Origin: Rhizocola hellebori
Lineage (GTDB): Bacteria; Actinomycetota; Actinomycetes; Mycobacteriales; Micromonosporaceae
Assembly (NCBI RefSeq): GCF_016862955.1
Contig: NZ_BONY01000017.1
Coordinates: forward strand, 90,179-154,178
DNA length: 64,000 nucleotides
Direction of reading: 5' to 3'
Part shown: one piece after another, positions 18,350 through 26,974 of the stretch
Layout: the number at the start of each line of letters is the position of its first letter
How positions within the stretch are numbered: position 1 is the stretch's first letter
The notes under the pieces: generated by a model
Told to the model about the DNA's origin: nothing
The model's input: the letters and a program-made list of their open reading frames with translations, nothing else
The model's database searches: none
Position numbers and translations under genes: made by a program

Positions 18350-18994
18350 TCAGGTGGATAGGCGGGCGAACCAGCGCCCGGCCGCTGTCCACTGCGCAAC
18401 AATCTCCAGCGCTGCCTGTTCGGCGACCTGGCACAGGTCCTCGGCGGCGACGGCGGCCCACCAGAACGGCGCGCTGTCCTTTCCGTTGTGCCGCATGCGC
18501 ACCGGCCTGCGCCATGTTCCCGAGCCCGGCGACCCGAGCTCCGCGACGAGGGTTCCACGCGGGCGCAGCAGCCTGGCGCAACGGCGCAACAATGCGGCAG
18601 GGTCGCCCCCGATCCCGATGTTGCCGTCGGCGAGCAACACGTGCGCCCACCAGCCCTCGTCGGGTACCTCGGAAAAGACGTCACACAATCGAACCGCCGC
18701 ACCGCGATGCTGCGCTTGGGCGACCGCCTCGCCGCTGATGTCTATGCCCAACGCAGGCACTCCTCGCTGCGCAAGGGCGATGACCAGGCGGCCCGGCCCG
18801 CAACCGACATCCAGCGTGGAACCGGTGCAGGTGTCGAGCAGGGATTCGTCACCGGGGCGCCGATCGGAGCACCAGTGGGCAGCGTCCATCTGCACGACAC
18901 TGAGTCCACCTGGCGCGAGGAGATCGACCGGGGTCGCCTCTCCGGACGCCGCCTGGCGCAACGCCGCACCATAGGTGGCCAGAGCCGGTTTCAT
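18350..18994 (-). CDS. class I SAM-dependent methyltransferase (operon copy 1)
   Basis: A 214-residue methyltransferase. SAM motif I is TLDVGCGPGRLV near residue 75, the acidic loop is ALGIDISGEAV, and ADGNIGIGGDPAALLRRCARLL with GTLVAELGSPGSGTW forms the second half of the fold. The ATG at 18994 overlaps the DUF2064 stop by 4 bp (ATGA). The paralogue at 42571-43221 shares the same motifs and neighbours. Its substrate is unknown; the setting suggests glycolipid or polyprenol-linked sugar modification. Confidence 0.85.
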   Translation of the reverse strand: MKPALATYGAALRQAASGEATPVDLLAPGGLSVVQMDAAHWCSDRRPGDESLLDTCTGSTLDVGCGPGRLVIALAQRGVPALGIDISGEAVAQAQHRGAAVRLCDVFSEVPDEGWWAHVLLADGNIGIGGDPAALLRRCARLLRPRGTLVAELGSPGSGTWRRPVRMRHNGKDSAPFWWAAVAAEDLCQVAEQAALEIVAQWTAAGRWFARLST

Positions 18995-19617
18995 CCCATC
19001 CCCAGCGCACTGACCGCAGCCGCAAACCCTCCACCGGGACACAAGGCCGCGACCTTGCTCAAGTCATCGGCAGTGTCCACGTCGCGGATGACAGGACCCC
19101 AGTGCACCCGAAGCCCTTGACTCGTCAGCGCTTCGAAGGTGAGCTTGCCGGTATCGGGCTGCGACATGGGCACCCATTGCAACACAACGGCGGCACGTGC
19201 GTCGCGAAGCGCGAGTGCCCACCAGCCGCCATCCTCAGCCGCGCAAAGCACCGCGTCGGCCGAGGACAGACCATCGGCGACCTCGCCAAGCAAGTCGGCC
19301 GTCACCTGCGGGGTGTCCATCCCGATGAGCAACGTGGCCAAGCCGACAGCCGCGGTGTCGGCGAATCCGTTGGCCAGCCTCACGCCCAGACCTTCGCCGC
19401 GCTGGGCCACCACATCCCATCCGGGCGGCGGCCGATAGTCGCCGTGCAGAAGCAACACCCTCCTGCCCGCCGGCGTAGCGCCCGCAACGGCGAGGGTGTC
19501 CGTAAGGGCCGCCTCAGCAAGCAACGCCGCCTGTTCCGGAGTGCACGGCGGGCAGAGCCGCGTTTTGACGCTGCCAGGCATCGGCTCTTTGGCCACCACC
19601 ACAATTTGCGTGTTCAC
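18991..19617 (-). CDS. TIGR04282/DUF2064-family glycosyltransferase-like protein
   Basis: A 208-residue protein with a nucleotide-sugar transferase-like fold. The N-terminal strand is IVVVAKEPMPGSVKTRLCPPCTPEQAALL, and the DxD-like centre is LLIGMDTPQVTADLLGEVADGL. AEDGGWWALAL and FEALTSQGLRV are also family features. The GTG at 19617 overlaps the GT2 stop. The protein resembles mycobacterial Rv0540. The partner copy at 42.5 kb retains only its last 23 codons. Confidence 0.85.
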   Translation of the reverse strand: MNTQIVVVAKEPMPGSVKTRLCPPCTPEQAALLAEAALTDTLAVAGATPAGRRVLLLHGDYRPPPGWDVVAQRGEGLGVRLANGFADTAAVGLATLLIGMDTPQVTADLLGEVADGLSSADAVLCAAEDGGWWALALRDARAAVVLQWVPMSQPDTGKLTFEALTSQGLRVHWGPVIRDVDTADDLSKVAALCPGGGFAAAVSALGMG

Positions 19618-20276
19618 GACACGAGCACCTTGGACATGTCCCTCACAGCCCGCAGGGTTCCCCTCATCGTTCCGGTGACTTTTGATTTGGTACCGGCCAT
19701 GCGCGGCGCATAGTCCACATCGACCTCCTGAACACGCCACCCGCCCCTACCCGCCAACAGCACCATCTCCAGCGGATAGCCGAAACGCCTGTCCCGCATC
19801 CCCAATCCCAGCAAGGCTTCCCGCCTTGCCGCCCGCATCGGCCCGAGATCGTGCACCGTCACATCGGCGGCCGCACGTAGCCGCCGCGCCAAAACAGCGT
19901 TACCTAGACGCGCGTGTGGAGGCCACGCGTCGCGAGACGTCGGCCGACGGCGACCTAGCACCAGATCGGCCTGCCCTGCGACGACGGGATCGGTCACCCT
20001 CGGCAGCTGCGCCGGATCCAGCGACCCGTCAGCGTCCAAGAAGCACACGACGTCCGTCTGCGCCGCGCACAGCCCAGCATGGGCAGCCGCACCAAATCCA
20101 CGCTGCGGGACGTGAATCACCTTCGCACCATGCGCTTCGGCGACTTCGGCTGAGCCATCCACCGACCCGTTGTCGGCGACGATCGCCCGAAAGCCCGCCG
20201 GCAGCCGCGCCAACACCCACGGCAGCGCCTGCGCCTCGTCAAGGCAGGGCAGCACCACATCAATCACGGCTCTCAC
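19614..20276 (-). CDS. GT2 family glycosyltransferase (dolichyl-phosphate sugar synthase type)
   Basis: A 220-residue GT2 enzyme that transfers a sugar from a nucleotide donor, probably to a polyprenyl phosphate. The N-terminal strand is VIDVVLPCLDEAQALPWVL, the nucleotide contact is AIVADNGSVDGS and the catalytic DxD is FLDADGSLDP (about residue 80). RDRRFGYPLEMVL is a conserved late segment. It starts at GTG 20276 and is the first gene of the seven-gene operon that runs to 14611. The divergent epimerase starts 85 bp away. A 16-codon stump of a second copy is at 42453. Confidence 0.88.
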   Translation of the reverse strand: MRAVIDVVLPCLDEAQALPWVLARLPAGFRAIVADNGSVDGSAEVAEAHGAKVIHVPQRGFGAAAHAGLCAAQTDVVCFLDADGSLDPAQLPRVTDPVVAGQADLVLGRRRPTSRDAWPPHARLGNAVLARRLRAAADVTVHDLGPMRAARREALLGLGMRDRRFGYPLEMVLLAGRGGWRVQEVDVDYAPRMAGTKSKVTGTMRGTLRAVRDMSKVLVS

Positions 20277-20360
20277 CGTAGAGCCGCGCCACCACCAATG
20301 ATCCTTACGACACCCTTACGGATCGGCCCGCCTCACTGGATACCCGATAGTGTTTCCAAT

Positions 20361-21398
20361 GTGCGCATTCTTGTCACCGGCTCAGCGGGCTTCATCGGCG
20401 GGCACATCATCTCGACCCTGCGGGAAAACGGCCACGAGGTGACCGGCCTGGACTGCCTGCATCCCGCCGCTCATCGCCAGTCAACATCGTCCGGGCAGGA
20501 ATGGACCCTGGGCGACATCAGAGACCGGCAAACCGTGCGCACCGCCCTTCGCGGTGTCGATGCCGTCTGCCATCAAGCAGCGATGGTCGGCATGGGCGTC
20601 GACATGAACGACGCTCCCGAATACGCCTCCTGCAACGACCTTGGCACGGCGGTGGTACTCGCCGAAATGACAGCAGCTAAAGTCGATCGTCTCGTACTGG
20701 CCAGCTCCATGGTGGTCTACGGCGAGGGCGCCTACACCTGCGACGAACACGGCAGCCAACGCCCCACCGCCCGAACCGAGGCCGACCTCAAGGCCGGCCG
20801 CTTCGAACCGGGTTGCCCACTGTGCACGGCGCAGATGCGACCGTCCCTCGTCGACGAATCCGCACCGCTAGAGCCGCGCAGCGTCTACGCCGCCACCAAA
20901 CTCGCCCAGGAACACCTCGCCGGTGCGTGGGCCCGGGCCACCGGCGGCAGCGCAATCGCTCTCCGCTACCACAACGTGTACGGCCCTCACATGCCGCGCG
21001 ACACGCCCTACGCCGGTGTCGCCGCCATCTTCCGATCATCGTTGGAAAGCGGCCAAGCGCCGCAGGTGTTCGAAGACGGCGGCCAGCGGCGCGACTTCAT
21101 CCACGTCCACGATGTCGCCAAAGCCAATCTGCTCGCGCTGCAAGCCGATTGCTCACCCGCAACCATGAACGCGTACAACATTGCTACCGGTCACCCCCAC
21201 ACCATCCTGGACATGGCCACCGCCTTAGCCGCCGCTACCGGCGGCCCGCAGCCGCATGTCACCGGCGCCTACCGCGGCGGCGACGTACGCCACGTCACCG
21301 CCTCGCCCGCACTGGCGCAAAAGGAGCTCGGCTTCACCGCCGAAGTCGGCTTCGCCGAAGGCATCACCGAATTCGCCACGGCACCGCTGCGCCACTGA
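20361..21398 (+). CDS. NAD-dependent nucleotide-sugar epimerase/dehydratase
   Basis: A 345-residue extended SDR enzyme. The NAD loop is VTGSAGFIGGHI (about residues 5-16). VCHQAAMVGM and LVLASSMVVYGEGAY are substrate-site strands, and the catalytic YxxxK is in RSVYAATKLAQEHL. YHNVYGP and DFIHVHDVAKANL are conserved. A metal-binding-like CPLC (CEPG...) lies in the insert around 158-165. The GTG at 20361 gives the canonical short N-terminus. It probably supplies the sugar nucleotide used by the divergent GT2 operon, as galE3 is placed in mycobacteria. Confidence 0.88.
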   Translation: MRILVTGSAGFIGGHIISTLRENGHEVTGLDCLHPAAHRQSTSSGQEWTLGDIRDRQTVRTALRGVDAVCHQAAMVGMGVDMNDAPEYASCNDLGTAVVLAEMTAAKVDRLVLASSMVVYGEGAYTCDEHGSQRPTARTEADLKAGRFEPGCPLCTAQMRPSLVDESAPLEPRSVYAATKLAQEHLAGAWARATGGSAIALRYHNVYGPHMPRDTPYAGVAAIFRSSLESGQAPQVFEDGGQRRDFIHVHDVAKANLLALQADCSPATMNAYNIATGHPHTILDMATALAAATGGPQPHVTGAYRGGDVRHVTASPALAQKELGFTAEVGFAEGITEFATAPLRH

Positions 21399-21497
21399 CG
21401 GCGGCCTGTGTGCTCCCGGCAATGGACAGCAACGGCTACTTTGCCGACCGGACTTCCCGGAGCGCACACGCTGGCATTCGGTGGCTAGCGCGTGTGA

Positions 21498-21793
21498 TCA
21501 GTGTGCAGCCACCACCACCGTCACCGCTACGCTCACCGCCGCCACGGCCCCCACACTGAGGTATCCGATCGCGGCAGGGCCGGGTTGGCCGTCACCGGCG
21601 ATCCCGGCGTATAGGGCAGGCACCGAGAACGCAAACCATGGTCCGTATCCGAGGGCGGCCACGATCTGCGCCGTGAAAATGGCGGCGAACAAGGTGCCGA
21701 TCGCGGCTAGATAGCCGCGGCCCAGACTCGCCGCACAGCCGGCAGCCGGGACCGGCGCAGCTTGACCATTTCGGCGTAAGGCGCGGCGTTCAT
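21498..21793 (-). pseudogene. ABC-2 permease remnant with large internal deletion
   Basis: The first 19 codons (MNAAPYAEMVKLRRSRLP) match the start of the permease at 33348. The sequence then jumps, out of frame, to the C-terminal third: AASLGRGYLAAIG, then LFAAIFTAQIVAALGYG, WFAFSVPALYAG and IGYLSVGA to the stop. About 500 bp between are missing. The ATG at 21793 overlaps the ATPase remnant stop by 4 bp, exactly as in the intact pair, so an entire transporter operon once lay here. Confidence 0.8.
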
Positions 21794-22038
21794 GCGGTGG
21801 CCCCCTGACCTACCAGGCGCAAAAGCGACTCCAGGTCTTCCTCGGCAACGGTGAGATGAAGCGGTGCCGTGCCGGCCCGGACAAGCACGGTGGCGATCTC
21901 ATCCGGGAAGGCGACGGCATGCTCGCTGGCCAAGGTGAGCGTGTCGTCCGGTGCGGTATGTGGATGGTGGCCCGCCGCCACCAGGGCTGCGGCAGCAGCC
22001 GCCTGGTCCCGGCAGACGATCTCCAGCCGGCGCTTGGC
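21790..22038 (-). pseudogene. ABC transporter ATPase remnant (C-terminal end only)
   Basis: The frame reads RRLEIVCRDQAAAAAALVAAGHH at its start and LHLTVAEEDLESLLRLVGQG at its end. It matches the last quarter of the ATPase at 32447-33351 (RTLQVRCRDHVAAR and LAVHEEDLESLFLRLTG). A TAG at 22039-22041 closes the frame and no Walker motifs are found upstream. The nucleotide-binding domain is therefore gone. Confidence 0.75.
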
Positions 22039-22434
22039 CTATCGGTGTCGCGGTACAGCAGATCGATCCGCTCTCGGTTGCCGCGTTGATGGGCGACAGG
22101 CGAATGAGCCCGCGGGCGCGCAACGTGCTCGCCGCGCCGCAGCGAACAAGCTCCTCGACATTCGCCTGCCGACCACAGTGGACGTGCCTCTTCCCCGTAC
22201 CGAAACCGGCAATAACGAGCGTTCGGACGCTGAACCTGAACATGCTCATCAGACAGAGTCAGCTCAGGCAGCCAACGACGACTCAACCAACCAGCACCGG
22301 GCGCCAGACGAACGCGAACCTCAGATCCCCTGACACCGGCGCTCGCCCATACTCGCCGTGCCCGAAATTGGCGCGTGCTCATCCCCGCGTCGCCGACAGA
22401 CGCAGTCACAGCGGCGACATGAGCTCCCGCAGCG
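22039..22434. other. about 400 bp without a recognisable gene
   Basis: Both strands were read between the ABC remnant and the SDR stop. Open frames are long but arginine- and serine-rich, typical of high-GC noise, and show no family motif. It probably contains decayed sequence from the lost transporter locus. Confidence 0.4.
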
Positions 22435-23247
22435 TTAGGCGGCTGCTGGTTGTCGTTTCGCGAGGTTGCTGGCGGCTTGGGCGAGCATCTTGCCGTTCAT
22501 GCGGATGGAGACGGTGCGCGGCAGCAGCTGGGTCATCAGGCGCATCATTCTGCCGGGGATGAGTATCGGCTGGTTTTTGGTGAGTGCGGCCAAGGTCTCC
22601 CGGACTGCCCGCGCGGCGGGCTGTGGGCGGACGGGCAGGCTCGCGCGGTCGACGCCTAGCGCGTCGATGATCGGTGTGTCGACGTTGCCGGGCATCATCA
22701 CTGTGACATCGATGCCGGCGGGTGCGAGCTCGTAATGCAGCGCCACGCCGAGGTGCAGCGCATAGCTTTTGGCGGCGGCATCGTGAGCCATGTTCGGGAT
22801 GCCGTGTTGCGCGCCCAGCGCTGAGACGATCACGATGCCGCCTCGGCCGCGGGCCATCAGGCGGCGGCCGAACGCGTGGACCAGCTCAAGGTGAGCGGTG
22901 GCGTTGAGGGTGAACCGGCGGTGCAGGTCACTAAGGTCTTGATCGAGATAGCGACCGGGCCTGCCGCTGCCTGCGTTGGACACGAGCAATCCGATGTCCA
23001 GATCCTGTGTGGCATCGATAACGGCTGACGCGCCGTCGGGTCTGCTGAGGTCGGTGGTGATCACTCGATAGTCGGTGCCGTGGGCGGCCTTCAGGGATTG
23101 TCCCAGCGATTCGAGGCGGTCGGTCGATCGAGCTGCCAGGACCAGGTTCAGGCCGGCGGCGGCGAGCTGCTCGGCAAAGGCACGGCCGATGCCGGAGGAG
23201 GCTCCGGTGACGGCTGCCCACGGACCATAGGACGCGATTTCAACCAT
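22435..23247 (-). CDS. short-chain dehydrogenase/reductase with altered catalytic site
   Basis: A 270-residue SDR. The cofactor loop is AAVTGASSGIGRAFAEQL (about residues 11-28), with the NADP-favouring AARSTDRL. NNAG is present as SNAGSG, and the catalytic serine lies in GIVIVSALGAQ. At the expected YxxxK the sequence is MAHDAAAKSY, so the lysine is kept but the tyrosine position is aspartate. The enzyme may be inactive or work differently. It is divergent from a TetR regulator across an 8-bp palindrome, the usual arrangement for TetR-controlled SDRs. Confidence 0.85.
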   Translation of the reverse strand: MVEIASYGPWAAVTGASSGIGRAFAEQLAAAGLNLVLAARSTDRLESLGQSLKAAHGTDYRVITTDLSRPDGASAVIDATQDLDIGLLVSNAGSGRPGRYLDQDLSDLHRRFTLNATAHLELVHAFGRRLMARGRGGIVIVSALGAQHGIPNMAHDAAAKSYALHLGVALHYELAPAGIDVTVMMPGNVDTPIIDALGVDRASLPVRPQPAARAVRETLAALTKNQPILIPGRMMRLMTQLLPRTVSIRMNGKMLAQAASNLAKRQPAAA

Positions 23248-23281
23248 GATTTAGACTGTAATCTGGACTCGGATCTAAATC
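23248..23281. promoter_or_regulatory. TetR-type operator between the SDR and regulator genes
   Basis: The arms GATTTAGA (23248-23255) and TCTAAATC (23274-23281) are perfect inverted repeats with an 18-bp spacer. They lie immediately beside the SDR start and 22 bp before the TetR start. This position fits repression of both genes by the TetR protein. Confidence 0.55.
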
Positions 23282-23303
23282 AAGATGGATAGGCTGATCC
23301 GTC

Positions 23304-23879
23304 ATGAAGACTCCCCCAGCCGATCTCGCCGAGCGGCTGCTCGACGCGAGCGAGCAGGTGCTGTTCACCGACCCGCCACCGCGGCTGGAGGATGTGGCGC
23401 AGCTGGTCGGGGCGTCGCGGGCGACGCTTTACTACTACTTCTCCGGCCGAGATGATCTGCTCACCTTCCTGCTCACCGCGCACGCGCGGCGTGGCGCGGC
23501 GGCGATACAAGGCGCGATCAACTCAGATGATCCACCTGAGCTGCGGTTGCGGGCTATGGTCGCGGCCATGGCCGGCTACCTCGGCCACCATCCAGGGATG
23601 TGTGCCGGCTTGCTCACCGCGCTCGGCACGACCGGCCGGCTCAACGACGTATTGCAGGCCAACGACATCTGGATCGCCGCCCCGCTGCGTGAGCTGCTGG
23701 CCGACGGCCGCGAAACCAAGGCATTCGCTGTCGACGACATCGCAGACGCGGCCAACGCCCTGCTCGGCGCGGTCCTTTTAGGAGTGCTAGGCCGATCCAT
23801 CTCCGGCGCCGACGCCACCGATCTCCGATTCCAACAGCGACTATCCGAGCAAGTGGTCCGCGGCATCCTCACCCGCTAA
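23304..23879 (+). CDS. TetR family transcriptional regulator
   Basis: A 191-residue TetR protein. The N-terminal HTH is visible as RLLDASEQVLF, then RLEDVAQLVGASRATLYYYFSGRDDLLTFLL (about residues 10-57). The C-terminal ligand-binding helices begin with GAAAIQGAINSDDPPELRLRAMVAAMAGYLGHHPGM. It probably represses its own gene and the divergent SDR through the palindrome at 23248-23281. The ligand is unknown. Confidence 0.9.
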   Translation: MKTPPADLAERLLDASEQVLFTDPPPRLEDVAQLVGASRATLYYYFSGRDDLLTFLLTAHARRGAAAIQGAINSDDPPELRLRAMVAAMAGYLGHHPGMCAGLLTALGTTGRLNDVLQANDIWIAAPLRELLADGRETKAFAVDDIADAANALLGAVLLGVLGRSISGADATDLRFQQRLSEQVVRGILTR

Positions 23880-24241
23880 CCAAGACGGGCATCGCCCGTC
23901 GCGGCCGCTTCTCGTCAGTATGGCTAGGCGCAGCCAATGATGGCGACCGCCTTGGCGCCCCGGATGCGGCCAAAAAAAGCTACGCGGCGACGAATGCCGG
24001 CGCGACGATATCTGGGTAGACGGCGACGGCGGTCGGCTTCGCCCGTGCAGCGCGACGTGGATCGTCCGCGCTGGCGGCCATTGCCGCGTGCGTCCGGCCC
24101 TCGGCACGGCGAATTCCTCGCCCGTCCGGCGGCCCAGAGTGCGAGGTCGTGTTCGCCGAACCCATCTCGGATGTCACACGGCCATCGACACCGCCGAGGT
24201 TCGGTTCTGCGCGATGGCAACGATTCCGAGGGTTGGCAAGG
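23880..24241. other. about 360 bp without a recognisable gene
   Basis: The stretch lies between the TetR stop and the stop of the STAS gene, so two convergent transcripts end here. Minus-strand open frames (for example ending AVAVYPDIVAPAFVAA) show no known motif. No T-rich hairpin terminator is obvious. It may be decayed coding sequence. Confidence 0.4.
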
Positions 24242-24610
24242 CTAACGCATGCTGGTGCGTTGGCGGCAGATAGTACCGGTGTTGAACATGGGCCGCATCC
24301 ATTTGGTGCGGCGCGCTCCGGGCCTCAGCTGTGCCACGGGTGTTTGGTCGATTTGGGGAAGGCTGATCGTTAGGGCCAGGCCTCGGCGTGAGGTTTCGTG
24401 CTCGCAGTCCTCGATGGCGACAACGCCGACGTAATCGACGACGGTGATGGCGGACAGGTCGAGGTGCAATGAGCCGGTGGCGTAGCGACGCAGCGTGCCG
24501 ATGACGACTTTGGGCAGCAGGTGCGCCGTCAGCGCCGTGAGTTGCCCGATGGCGGCGAGGGTGATCTGGTGTGCTTCGAGCCGTATTCGCATGTGCAGCA
24601 AGGGGTTCAT
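24242..24610 (-). CDS. STAS domain protein (anti-sigma antagonist-like), second of two
   Basis: A 122-residue STAS-fold protein. The central strand-turn-helix reads LHLDLSAITVVDYVGVVAIEDCEHETSRRGLALTI. In SpoIIAA-type antagonists this turn is D-S-S/T-G, where the serine is phosphorylated by the anti-sigma kinase. Here it is D-Y-V-G, so the phospho-acceptor is missing. The ATG at 24610 overlaps the upstream stop (ATGA). It closes the four-gene STAS/GT20-like/ADPRH-like/STAS operon. A phosphorylation-independent interaction role is inferred. Confidence 0.75.
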   Translation of the reverse strand: MNPLLHMRIRLEAHQITLAAIGQLTALTAHLLPKVVIGTLRRYATGSLHLDLSAITVVDYVGVVAIEDCEHETSRRGLALTISLPQIDQTPVAQLRPGARRTKWMRPMFNTGTICRQRTSMR

Positions 24611-25572
24611 GGGTTTCGCCAGGGTTGGGGACTGGTGTTTTTCAGGGCGGCTAGGGCGTTGGCGATGGGATGGATGCGCAGGGCGTGTGATTGTGCGCGC
24701 CACGTGCTGGGTGGGTGGTATTGGGGGTTGCGCGCTCCCGCAAGAGCCGCGGTGATGATCGTGATGGCGCGGGTGTGACCGCCGAGGGCGAGGGCGTAGC
24801 GGACGGCGGCGGTGGGGTCGCTCGGGTGACGAAGGTACGCGGTGAGAGCAGCGGGGACGGTACGCAGGACACCGGCGGCGCTGTTGAGGGTGGCGATCGT
24901 TTCGGCGGGTCCTGCCCTGTGGCGCACGAGGGTGCGCACGATTGACAGGTAATGGGCTGTTTCGCGGTCGTGGGCTTGACTGGCTACAGCGGCCAGGAAC
25001 CGGTTGGCGGTGAAGCTGGTGCCGGGCAGGCCGCGGCAGGCCGTGGCCGTGGCGGTGATGGCGGCACCGTCTCGGGCCCACGGGTGGGTGTGGGTGGTGA
25101 CGGCGCTGCGACGGGCGATGTCCGCGATCGCGCCGAGGCCGTGGTGCGGCAGGAGTCCGGCTGCGCAGGCGCGCACAGCGGCGCTGCTACCGTGGGAGCC
25201 TTGTCCATTGTGGAGCGCCGGTGCGGCTTGCCACCATGGGATGCCTTGGGCTACTTGGGATAGCACTGTGGCGGTTCCACTGTCGGCGGTGTGCGGCGCA
25301 TATTGGGCCAGAGTCCATACGAGGTTGTCTTCGTCGAGGCCGCCGTCGTGGGCGGCGAGGTGGCTGGCCATGAGCAGCAGGTGCTCGCCGTGGTGGGACA
25401 GGGCCGCCGGGTCGGTTTTGATGGTGATCGCGCTGTCGATGTCGGTGGTGCTGGGTAGCCGGGTGCCGTGCAGGGATGCGGCGATGGCGTCGGCGCAGGA
25501 GGCCAGCAGGAGGCTTTTATGGATGCGGTGCGGTAACGGTGAGCTGGCCGCTGGTGTCGCTTGCCTGTACAC
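24607..25572 (-). CDS. ADP-ribosylglycohydrolase-like protein with degenerate metal sites
   Basis: A 321-residue protein with the overall ADP-ribosylglycohydrolase (DraG/ARH) pattern: PLPHRIHKSLLLASCADA at the start, GSHGSSAAVRACAAGLLP in the middle, THTHPWARDGAAITATA, and AVRYALALGGHTRAITII near the end. Family enzymes bind two magnesium ions through a TDDT motif and a GGDTDT motif. Here the corresponding segments read SHHGE and GGHTRA, so the aspartates are lost. It therefore looks like a pseudo-hydrolase that could bind rather than cleave ADP-ribose. The GTG at 25572 overlaps the GT20-like gene by 56 bp; its 3' end overlaps the STAS gene. Confidence 0.75.
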   Translation of the reverse strand: MYRQATPAASSPLPHRIHKSLLLASCADAIAASLHGTRLPSTTDIDSAITIKTDPAALSHHGEHLLLMASHLAAHDGGLDEDNLVWTLAQYAPHTADSGTATVLSQVAQGIPWWQAAPALHNGQGSHGSSAAVRACAAGLLPHHGLGAIADIARRSAVTTHTHPWARDGAAITATATACRGLPGTSFTANRFLAAVASQAHDRETAHYLSIVRTLVRHRAGPAETIATLNSAAGVLRTVPAALTAYLRHPSDPTAAVRYALALGGHTRAITIITAALAGARNPQYHPPSTWRAQSHALRIHPIANALAALKNTSPQPWRNP

Positions 25573-26974
25573 GTTGCCGCGATCCTTCCTGATGCCGCCC
25601 GGTGGGAACGCTCCGCCATGTCTGGTGGAGACGACCTGTTGCCGTGCGGTGCTTGACGGGTTTGAGGTTGTGCAGGAACTGGTCTGCCCATGTGGTGATG
25701 CCGCCGCTGGTCAGCGTTTGGCTTCGCATCGCCACGACTTGCCGTGATGCGGTGTGGCATTGGGCTGCTGCCGCCAGCATCGCCCGGCCAAGCGCTTCCG
25801 GGTCGTGTGGGTTGATGACGACCGCGCCGGGCAATGGTGTGGCGCTGAATTCGCTGAGCACGATGCAGCCACGTCCATGGGTGCGCGTGGCGGCGTATTC
25901 GGCGGCGTGCGGGGTTGCCCGGTCGCGCATGGGGGTGGCGAGCATGACGTCGGCAGCCAGGTAGAAAGCGGTGAGTTCGGCAGGGCTCAGGACGCCACGC
26001 TGATAGTGAACCGGCAGGTGGCTCAGGCACCCATGCTGGCCGTTGATCTTTGCGGTGAGACGTTCCAGTTCGGCGCGCAGCTGGGCTGCTTCAGGGGTGA
26101 GGCCGTCGCCGTTGGGGGCTAGCTGGATGAACGCGCATTCTTGAGCTTGCAACTGTCGCGTGTCCAGGAGCCGCGCGAATTCTTGTAGCCGTTGCAGTGT
26201 CCCGTCGCCGGGGTCGTTGCCGCCTATCGACAGGAGTACGGTGCTCGCCGGGCGCAACGAGGTCCGGATCTGGGCGGCGTGTGTCTGCACGGTCCAGGTT
26301 TCGGCTAGCTGGGATATGACGTGGGCGTCGGCGGGCATGGGCATCACCAAGGTGCGGCCATAGGCGGTGCCGGTCTGGTCGGCAATGGCCGCGAAATTGG
26401 CCCGAGACCGTTCGTCGGTGAACGACAAGAGATCTGCGGCCGCCAGTCCGGCCAGCAGGTCGTCGCGCCCGGCCAGAGTCTGGAACGATTCGGCCGGTGG
26501 CAGCGGGCTGTGCAGGGTGAACCCGATGCGCAGATCGGGGCGCATCCGGCGCAGGATGGCTGGGACTAGCTGAAGCGGATAGTCGTGAAGCCAGATCGCT
26601 GCGCCGTCGTCGGCGCTTCGGGCTATCGCGGCTGCGTAGCGCGCGTTGACCTGTTCATAGGCGGCCTTCCACGCGGGGTCTTGGGGTGGGGTGATCCCGC
26701 TGTGGCCGTAGTAGGTCGACGCCAACGTGTTCGCGCACTGCCCGTCGCGCCATCCGGACAGCACCGGGGCCGATATTTCCAACGGGACCAGCCACGATGA
26801 GGCCGCCGCCTTGGGCGGTATGTCGGTCGCGGCCACCCATGCCCCGCCGCGTGAGGAGACGGTGTGCATGAGCGCCGTGTGTGCCCGGCCGAGCACCGCA
26901 TCGCCATCATCGTCGCCGATCGGCGAACGGGCGGTCGCCAAAACCAGGTCGACCGGGCCCGGTCTGTGCCTCAT
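25517..26974 (-). CDS. GT20 trehalose-6-phosphate synthase-like protein with altered active site
   Basis: A 485-residue protein with the GT20 (OtsA) framework: LHDYPLQLVPAILRRMRPDLRIGFTLHSPLPPAESFQTL (about 108-146), DVMLATPMRDRATPHAAEY and GCIVLSEFSATPLPGAVVINPHDPEALGRAM. In working OtsA enzymes the VDRLDYTKG segment supplies an arginine and a lysine; here it is SIGGNDPGDGT. The donor-site DGMNLVAKE is replaced by DRATPHAAE. The N-terminal glycine loop is also unrecognisable. I infer a binding or regulatory homologue, not a synthase. The ATG at 26974 overlaps the upstream STAS stop (ATGA). The C-terminal 60 residues are polar and unlike OtsA. Confidence 0.8.
   Translation of the reverse strand: MRHRPGPVDLVLATARSPIGDDDGDAVLGRAHTALMHTVSSRGGAWVAATDIPPKAAASSWLVPLEISAPVLSGWRDGQCANTLASTYYGHSGITPPQDPAWKAAYEQVNARYAAAIARSADDGAAIWLHDYPLQLVPAILRRMRPDLRIGFTLHSPLPPAESFQTLAGRDDLLAGLAAADLLSFTDERSRANFAAIADQTGTAYGRTLVMPMPADAHVISQLAETWTVQTHAAQIRTSLRPASTVLLSIGGNDPGDGTLQRLQEFARLLDTRQLQAQECAFIQLAPNGDGLTPEAAQLRAELERLTAKINGQHGCLSHLPVHYQRGVLSPAELTAFYLAADVMLATPMRDRATPHAAEYAATRTHGRGCIVLSEFSATPLPGAVVINPHDPEALGRAMLAAAAQCHTASRQVVAMRSQTLTSGGITTWADQFLHNLKPVKHRTATGRLHQTWRSVPTGRHQEGSRQRVQASDTSGQLTVTAPHP

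Noticed and set aside
20813..21559. 248-residue plus-strand frame inside the epimerase gene
   Set aside because: Arg/His-rich shadow of the epimerase in another frame.
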